60,000 bases of DNA from Polytrichum commune (lineage: Eukaryota; Streptophyta; Polytrichopsida; Polytrichales; Polytrichaceae), in NCBI GenBank assembly GCA_950295325.1, contig OX485806.1, positions 7,380,001-7,440,000 of the forward strand. Direction: 5' to 3'. The notes beneath the pieces were generated by a model. The model was not told where the DNA came from. It did no database searches and saw only the letters and a list, made by a program, of their open reading frames with translations. Both the position numbers and the translations under genes were made by a program. Position 1 is the first letter of the stretch; every line of letters begins with the position of its first letter. Positions 11,575-22,884 of this stretch are shown piece after piece.

Positions 11575-11905
11575 GGGCCACTTCACACTTGAGACTGAGA
11601 GCCCGTGACCATTACACTCCAAGCACTCTCATTGGTGGAAAAGGCGGAGCCGGTCCAAGTTCGCTGCCTCACACTATGCTTGAGGGACCAACGGAGTATG
11701 TGAATGCGAAATGGATGTGAAGTCTACATGGATTCCTACATGGCATCGATTGGGTCATGTTTCACGGTCACTTGCATTAGTTTTAAAAACCACCTCATGG
11801 AGGTAGGCCAAACACAAAATCATTGGGAGACCATGGCACTCCGAACGCTCATAACTGTAGATTTATTGTATTTTATCATGTGTGAGGACTTGCATGATTA
11901 GAAGA
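11575..11905 (+). mobile_element. MITE family 1 copy a, right part missing
   Basis: The left end GGGCCACTTCACAC follows TTA (11572-11574). The body matches copies 1b, 1d and 1f through the TCTCATTGGTGGAAAAGGCG block and the CTACATGGATTCCTACATGG block. Similarity stops near 11905, so about 150-170 bp of the right end, including the right inverted repeat, is absent. The 65-aa frame at 11704-11901 is shared with other copies and is repeat sequence, not a gene. Confidence 0.85.
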
Positions 11906-13644
11906 TCCCCAAGAGACATGTTTTAAGGCCTACATTATCCACTGACATGGTCCAACTGGTGTTGCAGTGGGAGAGGCAAAAGAGGTGCTCTAGTTGAAAA
12001 GGTAGGGGCCCATGGTAGAGATATGTTGCTATAATAAAATTCTAATGAATTCTTTTATGGGGGAAGAGAAGACGAAGGCAAGAGAATATAAGAGAATGGT
12101 CAAACTTGGTTTCATTTTATTTTTTCAAAAGTGCCCTTTTTGGACACATACTAAAAAAAATAAAAATCAACATATTCACTTTTTGGTGCATGGTCATTCC
12201 TCTTGGTCCACATTTGATTTACACCTAGTGAGGGGCCCAAAGGCTTTGTAAATTGATTTTTTTAGGAAATCGGACCATGGGAGTTGGACCATGGAAAAAA
12301 ACCATCTTCCAAAGTCGGACTTCATGGTCCATGGTGTTAAATTGGCCCTTAGTGTCACCAATTTTGATTGTCTCACTCGATACTAATTGTAAACCACAGT
12401 ATAGTGTCACCAACCCTAAACGTTAACCCAACATAATTTGCCATCCTTTGTAATTTAATTTATTTAAAAAAAAAATCATTGGGGTGGGGTTTATAGATTT
12501 ACAGTGTTGCCAATACTATCACTCACCAACTGATTCTTCATCCAAATTTCAATCGTCCATGACAACATTTCATCACAAGTTGTTGACAAGAGAAGGTAGG
12601 GTTATTGACCAACGGATGAACCTCATCCACCATCCATGACCAGTACATGTCCTCTCATTCATAAGAAGTGTCGTCGGAAAAGTTACCACAGTGACATAAA
12701 ATACTATATGACACTGAATATCATATGCTAAGTCAGTGTACTGTATTGGTTATTACTTGTGACAAAAGCCGGTAAGTTGCAGCAGGACATACAAGTGTCC
12801 CAGGTCTGTCCCCAGCCGCGTCCTAGTGGTCTTATAAAAACCGGGTCCACCATGGCCCCCACCCGGATCTCCATAAAGGAAGGACCAAGCTTGGCATGTC
12901 ATGTGAGGGACCATGTGCCGTGGCCGAGCCATATATCAAGTAGCCGGGCCCATATCATATAACTTGAGAGCGATTTTGCATAAGTGTGGTATGTGTGTGA
13001 TACTAGTCGGATTTCTCACATGCCCGGAATTCTCAATATCATGATGTTCAAGCCAACGAAAATCACGGTGCATTTTGAAGTATTGGAATTACCAAAATGA
13101 CGGGGACAAGTTTCGAACTTTCACGGCTTTAGGGGACTCTATTGTATTGTGATTGGCATGTGGTTTCCTAACACCTACTGAGGGGTAGTATTAAAAACAT
13201 GTTTCTTATAGGGTCAGTCGTTCATTCATCCCAATTTATGTTTATTAGATCAATTTTGAAGCTTTCTGTTAGGATCATGGACCCTGGTGCTAATCCACCC
13301 TAAAAATTTGTTCGTGAAGTTCGGCATGTGCCTTTTTATATACCGTTTTCTTTGAGGAAGTTAAATGAAACCACCAATGAATGTTTGTAAATTTTGAGGG
13401 TAGGTGTACATGAGGATCCGCGTCCAAGAAGCTCGGGGGTTTATAACACCCCCTTCTTGATGGACCTTGCTTTCCGACTCTTCAAGATCAAACCGAAGAT
13501 TGAATATCGGTTTCCCAATCTAGAGAGTGTGTTTTCATGAGTGGGGACTCTTGAGATTTGATGGGAAAACGATCTCCACACGAGCGCCACTCCAAACTTT
13601 TCCTCCCATATACTTTGAACTCGGGCGCCTAGTGTTATAAACTA
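11906..13644. other. No gene seen; contains a short dispersed repeat
   Basis: The segment 12351-12400 (AGTGTCACCAATTTT, then TACTAATTGTAAACCA) recurs at 56103-56148, indicating a small dispersed element of unknown type. GGACCATGG-type words recur at 12272-12330. No coding frame is convincing. Confidence 0.45.
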
Positions 13645-13862
13645 CACCAAATATGATATTTAGCTTGACTTTCTAGTCGGATTTACATAGTGCTATATCT
13701 TTTTACTATCGAAACATTTTTTTTACCGAGTAAAGTTGTCAATGTTCTATAATGTCCAAACTACCAATTCAACAGTTGTTGGTATAACACGAGATATACA
13801 ATAAATAGTTATAACGTTGTGTAATTCCGAACCGTAAGTCACACTGAATATGATATTTAGTG
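13645..13862 (+). mobile_element. MITE family 3 copy a (218 bp)
   Basis: Flanked by TA (13643-13644 and 13863-13864). Left end CACCAAATATGATATTTAG and right end GAATATGATATTTAGTG are the same terminal palindrome as in family 2. The interior is different and matches 51995-52212, which is also 218 bp (shared GTGCTATATCT-like, CAATGTTCTATAATGTCC-like and AGTCACACT blocks, partly in inverse order). Non-coding. Confidence 0.8.
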
Positions 13863-13941
13863 TAGTTGGGTCCCGTAACTTGATATCAATCAAATGGATT
13901 GTGAGATTTGGGAGTTTCTTTAGTCTTGGAGCCTAGTGTAA

Positions 13942-14513
13942 GGGGCGCTTCACACTATGGCCAAAGGTCGAGAGGCCGTTGATATGCACCAAACAAATTG
14001 CAAGAAACCAAGAGTTCGGCCTCTCGACCCTTCACACTATGGCCAAAGTCGAAAGGGCGTCGCAATTTTAAATGATTACTTTTTGAGGAAGGGGGACGAA
14101 CTCTCGAAGGAAGTTTGGGTTGGATGGGAATAGAAACCCAAACTATAGTCGAGAGGCCATCGGTTTTTTTTTCATTAAAAAATGAATCATTGACAAGATC
14201 TTGGCCGTTAGATTGGAGGGGTAATTTTGAGCAAGGAATAAAGTGGGATGCTCCTTTGGATTTGGACTTTGGGCTCCGCCTTTGGAGGCTTCACACTATG
14301 GCCGTCCAAGTCGAGAGGTCATGGGAGTTCATGGCCAAAGGTTTGGACTTTGGGCTTGACTTTTGGAGGCTTCACACTATGCCCAGCCAAAGGCTCCACT
14401 TGCTATATATTATTGGCTATGTATTTTTAGCTCATTTCTTTGGACTCTCGACAAAGTTTGGCCACTCGATCCCACGCCCTCTTGACTTAAACGGCCATAG
14501 TGTGGAGCGGCCC
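13942..14513 (+). mobile_element. PIF/Harbinger-like non-autonomous element B (572 bp)
   Basis: Bounded by TAA on both sides (13939-13941, 14514-14516). The left end GGGGCGCTTCACACTATGGC and the inverted right end share about 18 of 21 bases. The 3-bp TAA/TTA duplication with GGG-starting ends is typical of PIF/Harbinger (Tourist-like) elements. Inside, the end motif CTTCACACTATG(G/C)CC is repeated directly at 14030, 14290 and 14370. A perfect 13-bp inverted pair (13966-13978 with 14017-14029) sits in the left end. A 133-aa frame (14115-14516) crosses it but is made of these repeats. Confidence 0.75.
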
Positions 14514-14516
14514 TAA

Positions 14517-15021
14517 GGGCCGCCACTTCACACACAAGATTGAGAGCCCATGACCATTACACTTCAAGCACTCTCATTGGTGGAAAAGGCGGAGCCAATC
14601 CAAGTTCACTTCACACTATGCTCAAGGGACGAACGGAGTATGTGAATGCAAGACGAATGTAAAGTCTACATGGATTCCTACATGGCATCAAATGGATCAT
14701 GTTTCACGGTCACTTGGATTAGTTCCCAAAACCACCTCTTGGAGGTAAACCTAACACAAAACCGTTGGGAGACCATGACACTCCCGAACGCTCACAACTG
14801 TTGGTTTATTCTATTTTACCACGTGTGAAGACCCGCATGAATAGAAACCCATTGAAATCACATTTGATTGACGCCCTGATCACATATGGCTTCACACTAC
14901 ACTTGAGGGTCCGTGACCACATTACACGAGTTTGGAGGTGTGTTGGGACGGCCTTTGGACACGTTCCTTTTGGGCCCTCACAACTTCATGGTCACGGCTC
15001 TTGGCTCGTGTGTGAGGAGTG
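14517..15021 (+). mobile_element. MITE family 1 copy b, right terminus eroded
   Basis: Starts GGGCCGCCACTTCACACAC directly after the TAA that ends element B, so the two elements share one TAA. The whole family-1 body is present (TCTCATTGGTGGAAAAGGCG, GGAGACCATG, GTTGGGACGGCC). The right inverted repeat is recognisable up to GGCTCGTGTGTGA but then reads GGAGTGAGG instead of AGTGGCCC. Frames of 60-85 aa inside are shared repeat sequence. Confidence 0.85.
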
Positions 15022-15379
15022 AGGGAGGGAGTCGCCAGTCTAACGTCTCACAAAGTCATTCCTCAGCACACTTCGTATCACAAGCTTCGTACTACTACTA
15101 CTGCTACTGCTGCTACTATTATTTGGTCGATTATATTATTACCCCCCCCCCCCCCTTGCTCTTCTCCTCGTAGAGTAAGGTATGAGTAGCCCTAGGGCCA
15201 TGGAGCACGATTTTCGACAACACTATCCACGAATATCTGACATCACCTATATGGACGCGATCCGAGCTCATTGGTGAGATGTTGGTGCCAGCAACAGTCG
15301 TATTAATAATTATAACAATCAGTCAGTCAGTCACGCTATCCGGAATGAATCATACTCCTAGCTACCTGGGTATGTGTAA
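15022..15379. other. Spacer with CTA/CTG triplets and C14 run
   Basis: Contains imprecise CTA/CTG triplet repeats near 15087-15120, a C14 run at 15142-15155 and GTCAGTCAGTCA near 15321. No gene. Confidence 0.55.
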
Positions 15380-15853
15380 GGGCCACTTCACACACGAGCC
15401 AAGAGCCGTGACCATGAGATGGTGAGAGCCCACAAGAAAAAGTGTCCAAAGGCCGTCCAAACCCACCTCCACGATCATCGAGTGGTGTGGTCACGGGCCC
15501 TCAACCAAATGCTATTTCGATGACTTTCTATTCATGCGGGTCCTCACACAAGGTAGAAGGGAACGAAACAACGGTTGTGAGCGTTCGGAGTGTGTCGTGG
15601 TCTCTTGCTGGTTTTGGGTTAGGCCTACTTCCAAGAGGTGGTTTTTGAAAATAGTCCGAGTGACCGTGAAACGTGATCCATTCGATGTCGTGTAGGAATC
15701 TGTGTAGACTTTACATCCATCTCGCATTCGTATACTATGTTGGTCTCTCAAGCGTAGTGTGAGGCGAACTTGGACCGGTTTCGCCTTTTCCACCGATGAG
15801 AGTGCTTGGAGTGTGTTGGTCCCAGGTTCTCTGTCCCGTGTGTGAAGTGGCCC
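15380..15853 (-). mobile_element. MITE family 1 copy c, complete, inverted
   Basis: A complete 474-bp copy in the opposite orientation to its neighbour 1b. Both ends read GGGCCACTTCACACAC-type when oriented outward, and TAA flanks it exactly on both sides (15377-15379, 15854-15856). This copy gives the clearest evidence for a TAA target duplication, hence PIF/Harbinger. The 145-aa minus frame at 15512-15949, the longest in the window, lies inside it and beyond its end and is not a gene. Confidence 0.9.
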
Positions 15854-15870
15854 TAACTCTCTTCTTCTGA

Positions 15871-15918
15871 GGGCCCTTTCACGAACGAGATTGATGGCCC
15901 GTGACCATTGTATTTGAA
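15871..15918 (+). mobile_element. MITE family 1 end fragment
   Basis: About 48 bp matching the left end of family 1 (GGGCC, TTTCAC, CGAGATTGATGGCCCGTGACC), 15 bp past the end of copy c. Nothing further of the element follows. Confidence 0.65.
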
Positions 15919-16249
15919 GGGCCGGTTCACATGGGGTCCCAAGTCCCAAATCCCACGCATGTTAACAAGTCTCACCATGGAGGCAAAGTCTTGTCTTTTG
16001 AGCTGTAGGAAACCATTCAAAATATGGCTTGTATTTGATGTAGTTGGATCTTGATTATTTTATGCACAACTATTCGCGGGACTTGTGTTGAAGAGTTGGA
16101 TGAAGTGAACCATGTTTTTCTTTTTCTTTGCATCCGCTTCTTGTAGGATATTTATTAAACATGCAATTAATGAAAGATGTTTAGGATATCCATGTCATGT
16201 CCGTACTCATTTGCTTCATACTTTTGAATATCATATGAATATCTAATTT
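15919..16249. other. No feature seen
   Basis: AT-rich sequence without repeats or frames worth naming. Confidence 0.5.
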
Positions 16250-16470
16250 CTTATCAAAATCAATAATTTTTACTCATTAAGTGCTCCTATAAGTACCCCT
16301 GATGAAATTGGATGTTGAGCTCATAATCGCCAACATATTTTGATCATGTAATCCAATCTCTTTTATGCTTTTGTTTGTTTGTTTAGTTTCAATTCTTAGA
16401 TCCACACCTAACCACATACGACTCCAATATAGGTGTCAAATTATGGTTGTGTTCTACTTAGGCATGTTTA
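16250..16470 (-). repeat. Dispersed repeat family 4, copy b
   Basis: Reverse-complement relative of 18000-18200: anchors are CCAATCTCTTTT (16352), CCACACCTAACCACATA (16402) and AGGCATGTTTACCTTAT (16460). No coding potential. Confidence 0.55.
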
Positions 16471-17960
16471 CCTTATAACATTGAGCTCATGAAGTGAATT
16501 GGCAAAGTCAATATGGAAATGGTGTGGCATTCATGGTTAATATATAGGTGTAGTTTCTAAGATTGAATTAAGGAATTTGTCACCTCGGGGAATTATTGAA
16601 TCAACTACAGTAGTGGGTTTAGATTATACTAAATAGTCTTATCATGGTGGATGGAAAACTAGCGTGGAAAATGTTCATGTGGTTCGCTAGGATTGTCTAG
16701 TCAGGTTGAAAATAACATGTTCAAGATCATGTCATCCCCTTGGACTTCCTTGACACTTCCGATTAACACCTTGCATAAAATAAATTGGTCACCTCACATC
16801 ATAAGTAGAATATAATCAAATACTCACTCACATCGGTTTCCTACATAAACAATAAATATAGTCCACGTTGGCTTGCATTAAAAATTAATGTGGGATGTAG
16901 AGAATTATTATAGTCCACACTAATAGGACTATTTAGTGTGGTGGTGTTAATATCTACGGTGAAAAATGCTTAGGTCTCGTTTACATTGTAAAGAGATGGA
17001 GCGCTCAAAAAGTGAGAGCCCATTGGTGGACAAACTCTTCCTAATGCTTGATTTAAGCAAGTTCCACGTTGCACTTGAGCTTTCATGTTGAAAGCTTTCA
17101 CAATGTTGACTTGGTGCCACGATTGATCCAATGCGAAATGACTATGACAAGTTCTTCGTCAAAATCCCAAGCACCGCTTTACGCTATAGCCAAGGGCCGC
17201 GACTATAGACAAGAAAAGCCCTTGAACATAACCAAATTTTATAGAGAAAATGATGAAAATATGATCACAACCACACATAATACATCAATTTATGGTATTT
17301 AGGTTTACTTACGTGTTAGAATTAGGCAATGGTATAACCAATCTTTTCGAGTTAGGAATCATGAGTCGTGAGTAAGTTGTTCAAGACCTATGAACCAAAC
17401 AATGTTTATGCTAGCACTAGTAGAAAGGGTGGTCTTAGAATGTACTTTCCACTCGACATTGGCGGTCACAAGACCCGATTGACAACAACCAAGTGAAATC
17501 TATCATTGGTATAGATCATACACAACTCATGTCAACAAAGGTGTGTTTTTAATGATCACATGTGTTACATGGCAAGTGCATTTCTAGGTCCATGGTTTCT
17601 ACTAGTAGAGAATATTTATCATTATAGTAGAGGCGCATATTCTCAATCATGACCTTGTTGGCAATCTATAGGGTACACTGATTTTAAGCGGGCTAGAACC
17701 AAAAGTGCCATGATGCATGTCCAGGTTTGGAGTGCTAAAGTGAGGAGGAATGAGCAGTTTAAACGAGCAATTATGGTAGACTGTAGGCATTGGTAATATG
17801 TGCGGGTTAACTTTTGGCTTCAAAAATTCATAGTGATATCATACGAAGGAATAAAACTACCAAAAAGAATTGAAAGTCTCCTAATTTTCTATCTTCCTAC
17901 ATGAAAAAAGATTGCATTGCTGTATACTTCTCCAAACCCGGCACAAAATCTATTAAGTGA
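16471..17960. other. No gene; family 5-like motif near 16890-16945
   Basis: TTAATGTGGGATGT and CCACACTAATAGGACTATTT (to 16945) resemble the ends of the family 5 MITEs near 53452-54550 and a family 2 type palindrome, so a decayed small element is likely here. The 77-aa frame at 17069-17302 is unrecognised. Confidence 0.4.
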
Positions 17961-18200
17961 TTGGTTATGGGCACCTCTACCCTACATGTGTAATGGTACC
18001 ACACCAACTACAATAAGGTAAACATGCCTCATTTAGTTACTTACCTTAATCAATCACTTTGTATTTTTAATAGTACATGGTTAGGTGTGGCTTCAAGAAC
18101 AAATATCAAACAAACATGTGTTCAAAAGAGATTGGACCATGTGCTCGACTTATAATAGCCATTCTAGGTTTAATGATCAACATAATTGGTGGGGGACTTA
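17961..18200 (+). repeat. Dispersed repeat family 4, copy c
   Basis: Best-preserved reference copy for the family: AAGGTAAACATGCCT, ACATGGTTAGGTGTGGCTTC, TTCAAAAGAGATTGGACCAT and CAACATAATTGGTGGGGG in this order. Sequence to about 18360 may also belong to it. The polypurine GGTGGGGGA would fit an LTR-element priming tract, but there is no other proof. Confidence 0.55.
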
Positions 18201-20204
18201 TATCACCATTTAATGAACACAAAACAATCAATTGTGACAATGAATAAGGTATTCATATGACCTCCATAAATTATGAGGAAAGTGGCTATGGCCTCAGTTG
18301 GATTTACAACCATCTCATAGTAATGTGTTTCATATCCTACAAGAAATGGACTAGTTGAGAACAAACAAAATAACCACATAGGACCCATCTACTCTAGAAC
18401 AACAAAACTAGCAAAATATTGGTGAGTGCCCATTAGGCCAATTAGGCCTATGAAAAAATGGCACTAAGTTGCCCCCACTCATGCTCACACGGACATGAGA
18501 GGGAGGCAGTGAACGGATATCGATTGTTAGGGTAAAAGACTTTGACGTTCCTTTTTTCATTTCTTTCTTTGGTGAATGTCTACACGAAATTTGTGTTTAG
18601 TGTCAAATGGTATATATTGCCACTGAGGTCACTTTTTATAATGACATTTCTTATGAACAAAATTATGAGTATTTTATCAACCCAACTTACTTTTAGTTCA
18701 TCCAAATGCCAATTAATGAAACATGGTTTGGTATATTATGCATCCTAACATGCTTGTCATGAACATTATCATGGATGATTGAGAATTGGATGAAGAACCT
18801 TTTAGTAAGCGTCAATAGTTGCAACACTGCTAATCTATAACGCCCAAGTCCTTTGACAAGGAATGACAAATCTTGTTAAGTTTACCTTCAGAGTTAATAA
18901 CACGACACCGGCAATTTATAAGTGGTCTCGAGCAAGACAAATAAAATCGGTGATTAAGGTATGTGGGTGTTATTTGGGTCATGTTTTCATGTTCTCCAAC
19001 TTCTACCGATTAAGTTTACACAACAAAACTTGTGTTGTATTGGTACATCTACAATGAACGATCTACAAAAACCATACCTCCCTTAATTTACTTATGGTTA
19101 TTAGAAGCACGTGTTTGTTGGTATTGGAATTGAATACATATAGGTCCTCCCAGTTGTGTTCACTGTTCAACGTAAAATAATTAATGATAGTTGCAGACAT
19201 AGTCCAGTCTCTTTTTAACACATGTCGTTATGATGTTTGCTCTTTGATCCTCACCGAACCACAAGCCAATCGAATATAAGGGTCCGATTAAGAAAACGAG
19301 CCACGTAAGGCCCGTCGACCTCCGTGGTGACATCTATCACCCGATCGATGGAGGACAAGGGTACGAATAATATTTATTGTCCTCCGGTGAAGTTTCATCA
19401 ATGCTCAAAGACATGACCACTTGTAGTGCTCTTCTTTATGCTCATAGTACCACGACATCCACTCCGGCTCCACAACTTGTGCTTTGGTCCAACTTATTGT
19501 ATGCCACCCTTTTCTTTATTCCCTTTGATGACTAGATAAGTTTATGGTGTCAATTGGCCGGTAGAAAACCGAATTTCACGCCATAATATAAATCCTATTC
19601 TACCGACTTGTAAGTACACCTTCTACATCTATTAATGTGGACTGAAAATTAACGTGGGTAGAAACCTTTGTGGTTCATTGTATCTTATGTGCGGGCTGAA
19701 AAATAGGGTCGCTTATAAATATGCATAATTTAAAAATTCAATCTTGAATATGAAATGATGAAATATCCACTAAATACTTATTGTCTATGATATAATGTTA
19801 GTATAATATTTCTTAACCCATTGTAATTCGAATTCTTGGAAAAAGATGTTGAATTTGAATTCCTAGTTTTGAACTCATAATATTGTGGGCTCATAATTGA
19901 CGCAGGTGAAGAAACGTTACATTGACCAAGATTATTGAGGTATGACAAACTAACAACGGGCTACAATAACATGTGTGGAAGGTGTTCATGTCATAAAGGA
20001 TCTTAATGTGATGTTCAAATTCAAATTTTGTAATGGGATCAATTCCTAAGGTAGATGGCTCTTAAACATGTAGTCATGTTTTTTAGTGGCCCGTTTCTCC
20101 AAAGATATGAAACACACAATCAATATGTGATGGTTTAGCAAATCCATACAAAGATTGCAACCATTGTCCCCATGATTTGCGGAGCTTGTATGAATATCTT
20201 ATTG
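18201..20204. other. No gene or classifiable repeat seen
   Basis: Frames of 61-68 aa only. A moderately GC-richer stretch at 19230-19510 has no recognisable coding content. Confidence 0.45.
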
Positions 20205-20440
20205 ATCATCAAAGTGCAGATTCTCGTGCTCGTTAACTAGTCATATAGCCGCTTCCCCCCATATTATGTTGGCTAGTGAACCCATAATGGTCAAGATACT
20301 TTTAACACGTAGTCCAATCTCTTTTAAACTTATGTCTTTTGGCGTCTGTTCTTGGATTCACAATTGGTCACATAACACTCAAATATAAGTGTCTAGATAA
20401 GATACATATTCAAAGTAGACATGTCTACCTAGATGTAAGG
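20205..20440 (-). repeat. Dispersed repeat family 4, copy d
   Basis: Anchors in reverse orientation: CCAATCTCTTTTAAACTTAT (20313), TTCTTGGATTCACAATTGGT (20350) and TAGACATGTCTACCT (20420). Followed by a G11 run (20465-20475). Confidence 0.5.
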
Positions 20441-20689
20441 GGCCAAGGGTGCATATCATTTAAAGGGGGGGGGGGATAGGGAAGGTGAAATTTGTGTTTG
20501 TTTTCATGGTTTTACTTTTGAGGGCAATTTTATAGAAATTATTTTTTTACTGTTATTTTCAATATTGTCTCATAATTTTCATCTCACAAATAAAGTCCAA
20601 ATGATTTTCTAGATAAAATTGATTCTATTTTTTCCTTAATGATAAATTGCATCATAAGCGTGTCCACCATCGAGCCTAAACTAGTAAGA

Positions 20690-20800
20690 TATTTCAACAA
20701 GTAGTATATCCTATTTGGAATATGTGTCCTCTTGGTGTTCGTTCCTAGATCAAAATTGAACTACACAAGAGTGACATATGCCACTCAATGACCACAAGGA
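20690..20800 (-). repeat. Possible fifth, strongly decayed family 4 copy
   Basis: TTGGTGTTCGTTCCTAGATC and the following AAATTGAACTACACAAG segment parallel the TTCTTGGATTCACAATTGG part of copy d. Only a tentative match. Confidence 0.3.
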
Positions 20801-22847
20801 TAGATAAACATTAAGCAAATTACAAGTGATAGTTAAAAGTTGTGTACATAAAGGAGGATCTAGGTAGTGTTTATATTGGAATAACGTTTTTTCTTGAAGC
20901 AATATACATTATGATTCATACGCACGGGGGTGCAAGCATGATAAAGTGGATAAAAAAGAAGCTCCAACATACTAAAATCTTCTTTTTAGGGTCAAATGTC
21001 TAAACGCAGTAGCAAAATGTTGTTGATGATTTATTTTTATTTTTATTTTTATTTTTTTTAAAGTCATGATGACTTCTATTGTTGTGGTAAATACTCAAAT
21101 GTAGAATATCAAGTTGATATCTTCAAAACTTATCATTAAAAGTGTTGTTGAAAAGTAGATGCTTGAATATGGGTTTGAACATTAATATCATGACCTAAAA
21201 GAGTTTGAAGTTGGAATTTTTCATATTCCTTGAATTCGTTATATACTTGAGGGCATAGTCACAAAACTTTGTAGAAAACCATTGATTCAATGTAATGTTA
21301 TCATGTTTTAAACAAATTTCAGATAATTACTTAGCAAATATCACGTATTTGCACATCACTTGCACGGTCTTCGATAATATGTAGATTTTTTTGGAATTTC
21401 TTTTGTCATCATAAATTGCTTGGCTTTGTGGATCAATATGTTTTTAGATGTATATGAAACTTTTCTTCACAAAATTCAAAGTTAGTGTATAATTTTAAAT
21501 CGATTTCACTTGAACCTAGGCATGAATCAAAAGTTGTCCACTTTAATGTGTTTGCGCACATGGGTTTAAACCACCGTGTACAATTCAATGCCACAATTAT
21601 GGACTAGGTAGACCTTTACGATTGGGTGGCCCATAGTGCTGACACTTGGTGTGACTTATGAGAACCACGTGTGGAAAGGGTATAATTGTTATGGGGGGGG
21701 GGGGTATTATCTTAATGACGAACAATTAGATGACCCATTCAAGTAGGTACTTCTTTGATTGTGCATATTTTGTAGTACCTTTCAATTACTTTGAAAGGTT
21801 GGGGTGAGTCATTTTCAAGTACCATAAGCTTATGTTTATTATAAATCAATTGCGGCTTGTTGCAAGAGTATTATGCCCTATGATTATCCTCTACATGTGG
21901 TCAATTCGAGTTGGTTCTCTGACTGAGGCCAAACTTTGGTTCGTTTGAGAAACTATCTCAAATGGCAAAGCCAATAATTCATTGAAATGCGGTTTAGCCT
22001 CAAAGCAATTTCAAAATTCCACGATACAAAACAAACATACACAAAATAGATATGCACTCGAGAACAACATGACTTGCTTTTATTGCGGAACCATACACCA
22101 ATGATACATGATTTACACCTTAGTATTCTAGAAATAACATGAACCTCAAATTCATGGAACTTATAACAACCTACATTATTTTGAACTCAAAGTCAAATAT
22201 TTCGTGGGCCCTATTTGTTCTGAAACCCCCTTCAATGATATTATCAATAAGAAAACACCTATTTTTGGTCGCACGTAGTTTTTAGTTTTCGGGGAGTGTT
22301 GGCCCCAATTGGTGGCATGAGCAGGGTTATTGGACATAAATGTTTGGGTACCCACTCATGTACACCCTCTAATCCTAGAAATTGACACACTGTAAGTGCC
22401 AAGTGGTTGTGGATTGAAGGTTGCAAGATGTCAATTTGTTGCTTAAGATATCAGTTGACCACTTAAAATGATGATGATGATGATGATATATATTGTCATC
22501 ATAAGTGGTAATTGTATTTAAAGAGTGTATATTTCATCATAGGAAGTGGTTATTCAAGTCCGCACATAGTGGGTAAGTGTCAAGCATTAGCATTCTACTA
22601 TCCCAATGAATGAACCACTGTGTGTTGATGCTTTTAAAATAGCACGAGTGGTTAGTGTATTAGAGCATATGACAACCAAAAATAAGTGTTCAATCAAAAG
22701 TCTACAGGACTTAATTCGTTTATGCTCCAATACAGACATGTTTCCCTCCCAATGTCAAAATAATGAATTTGAAATTCTTAGGTCTTTCTTTTGATTGGAA
22801 CATCAAATTGATATTAACCTCTCTCACATGGAGGTCGTTGCGCTCCA
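20801..22847. other. No gene; simple repeats only
   Basis: Contains a TTTTTA repeat (about 21030-21058), a G12 run (21693-21704) and ATG/GAT triplets (22468-22487). A 62-aa frame at 22606-22794 is unrecognised. Confidence 0.5.
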
Positions 22848-22884
22848 ATAGCTATTATAGAATGTATCATTTTATAATAGCTAT
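22848..22884. repeat. Hairpin with 12-bp perfect arms
   Basis: ATAGCTATTATA (22848-22859) and TATAATAGCTAT (22873-22884) form a perfect AT-rich stem with a 13-base loop. Its role is unknown. Confidence 0.6.

Noticed and set aside
11704-11901. Similar 60-65-aa frames in three repeat copies (11704, 14646, 54892) reading VYMD.YMAS.GSCF
   Set aside because: The copies are 85-90% alike at the DNA level, so shared open frames are expected; copy d (38289) and copy c do not keep the frame.
15512-15949. The 145-aa minus-strand frame, longest in the window
   Set aside because: It lies inside and just past family 1 MITE copy c; matching sequence in the other copies is plainly transposon DNA with inverted ends.
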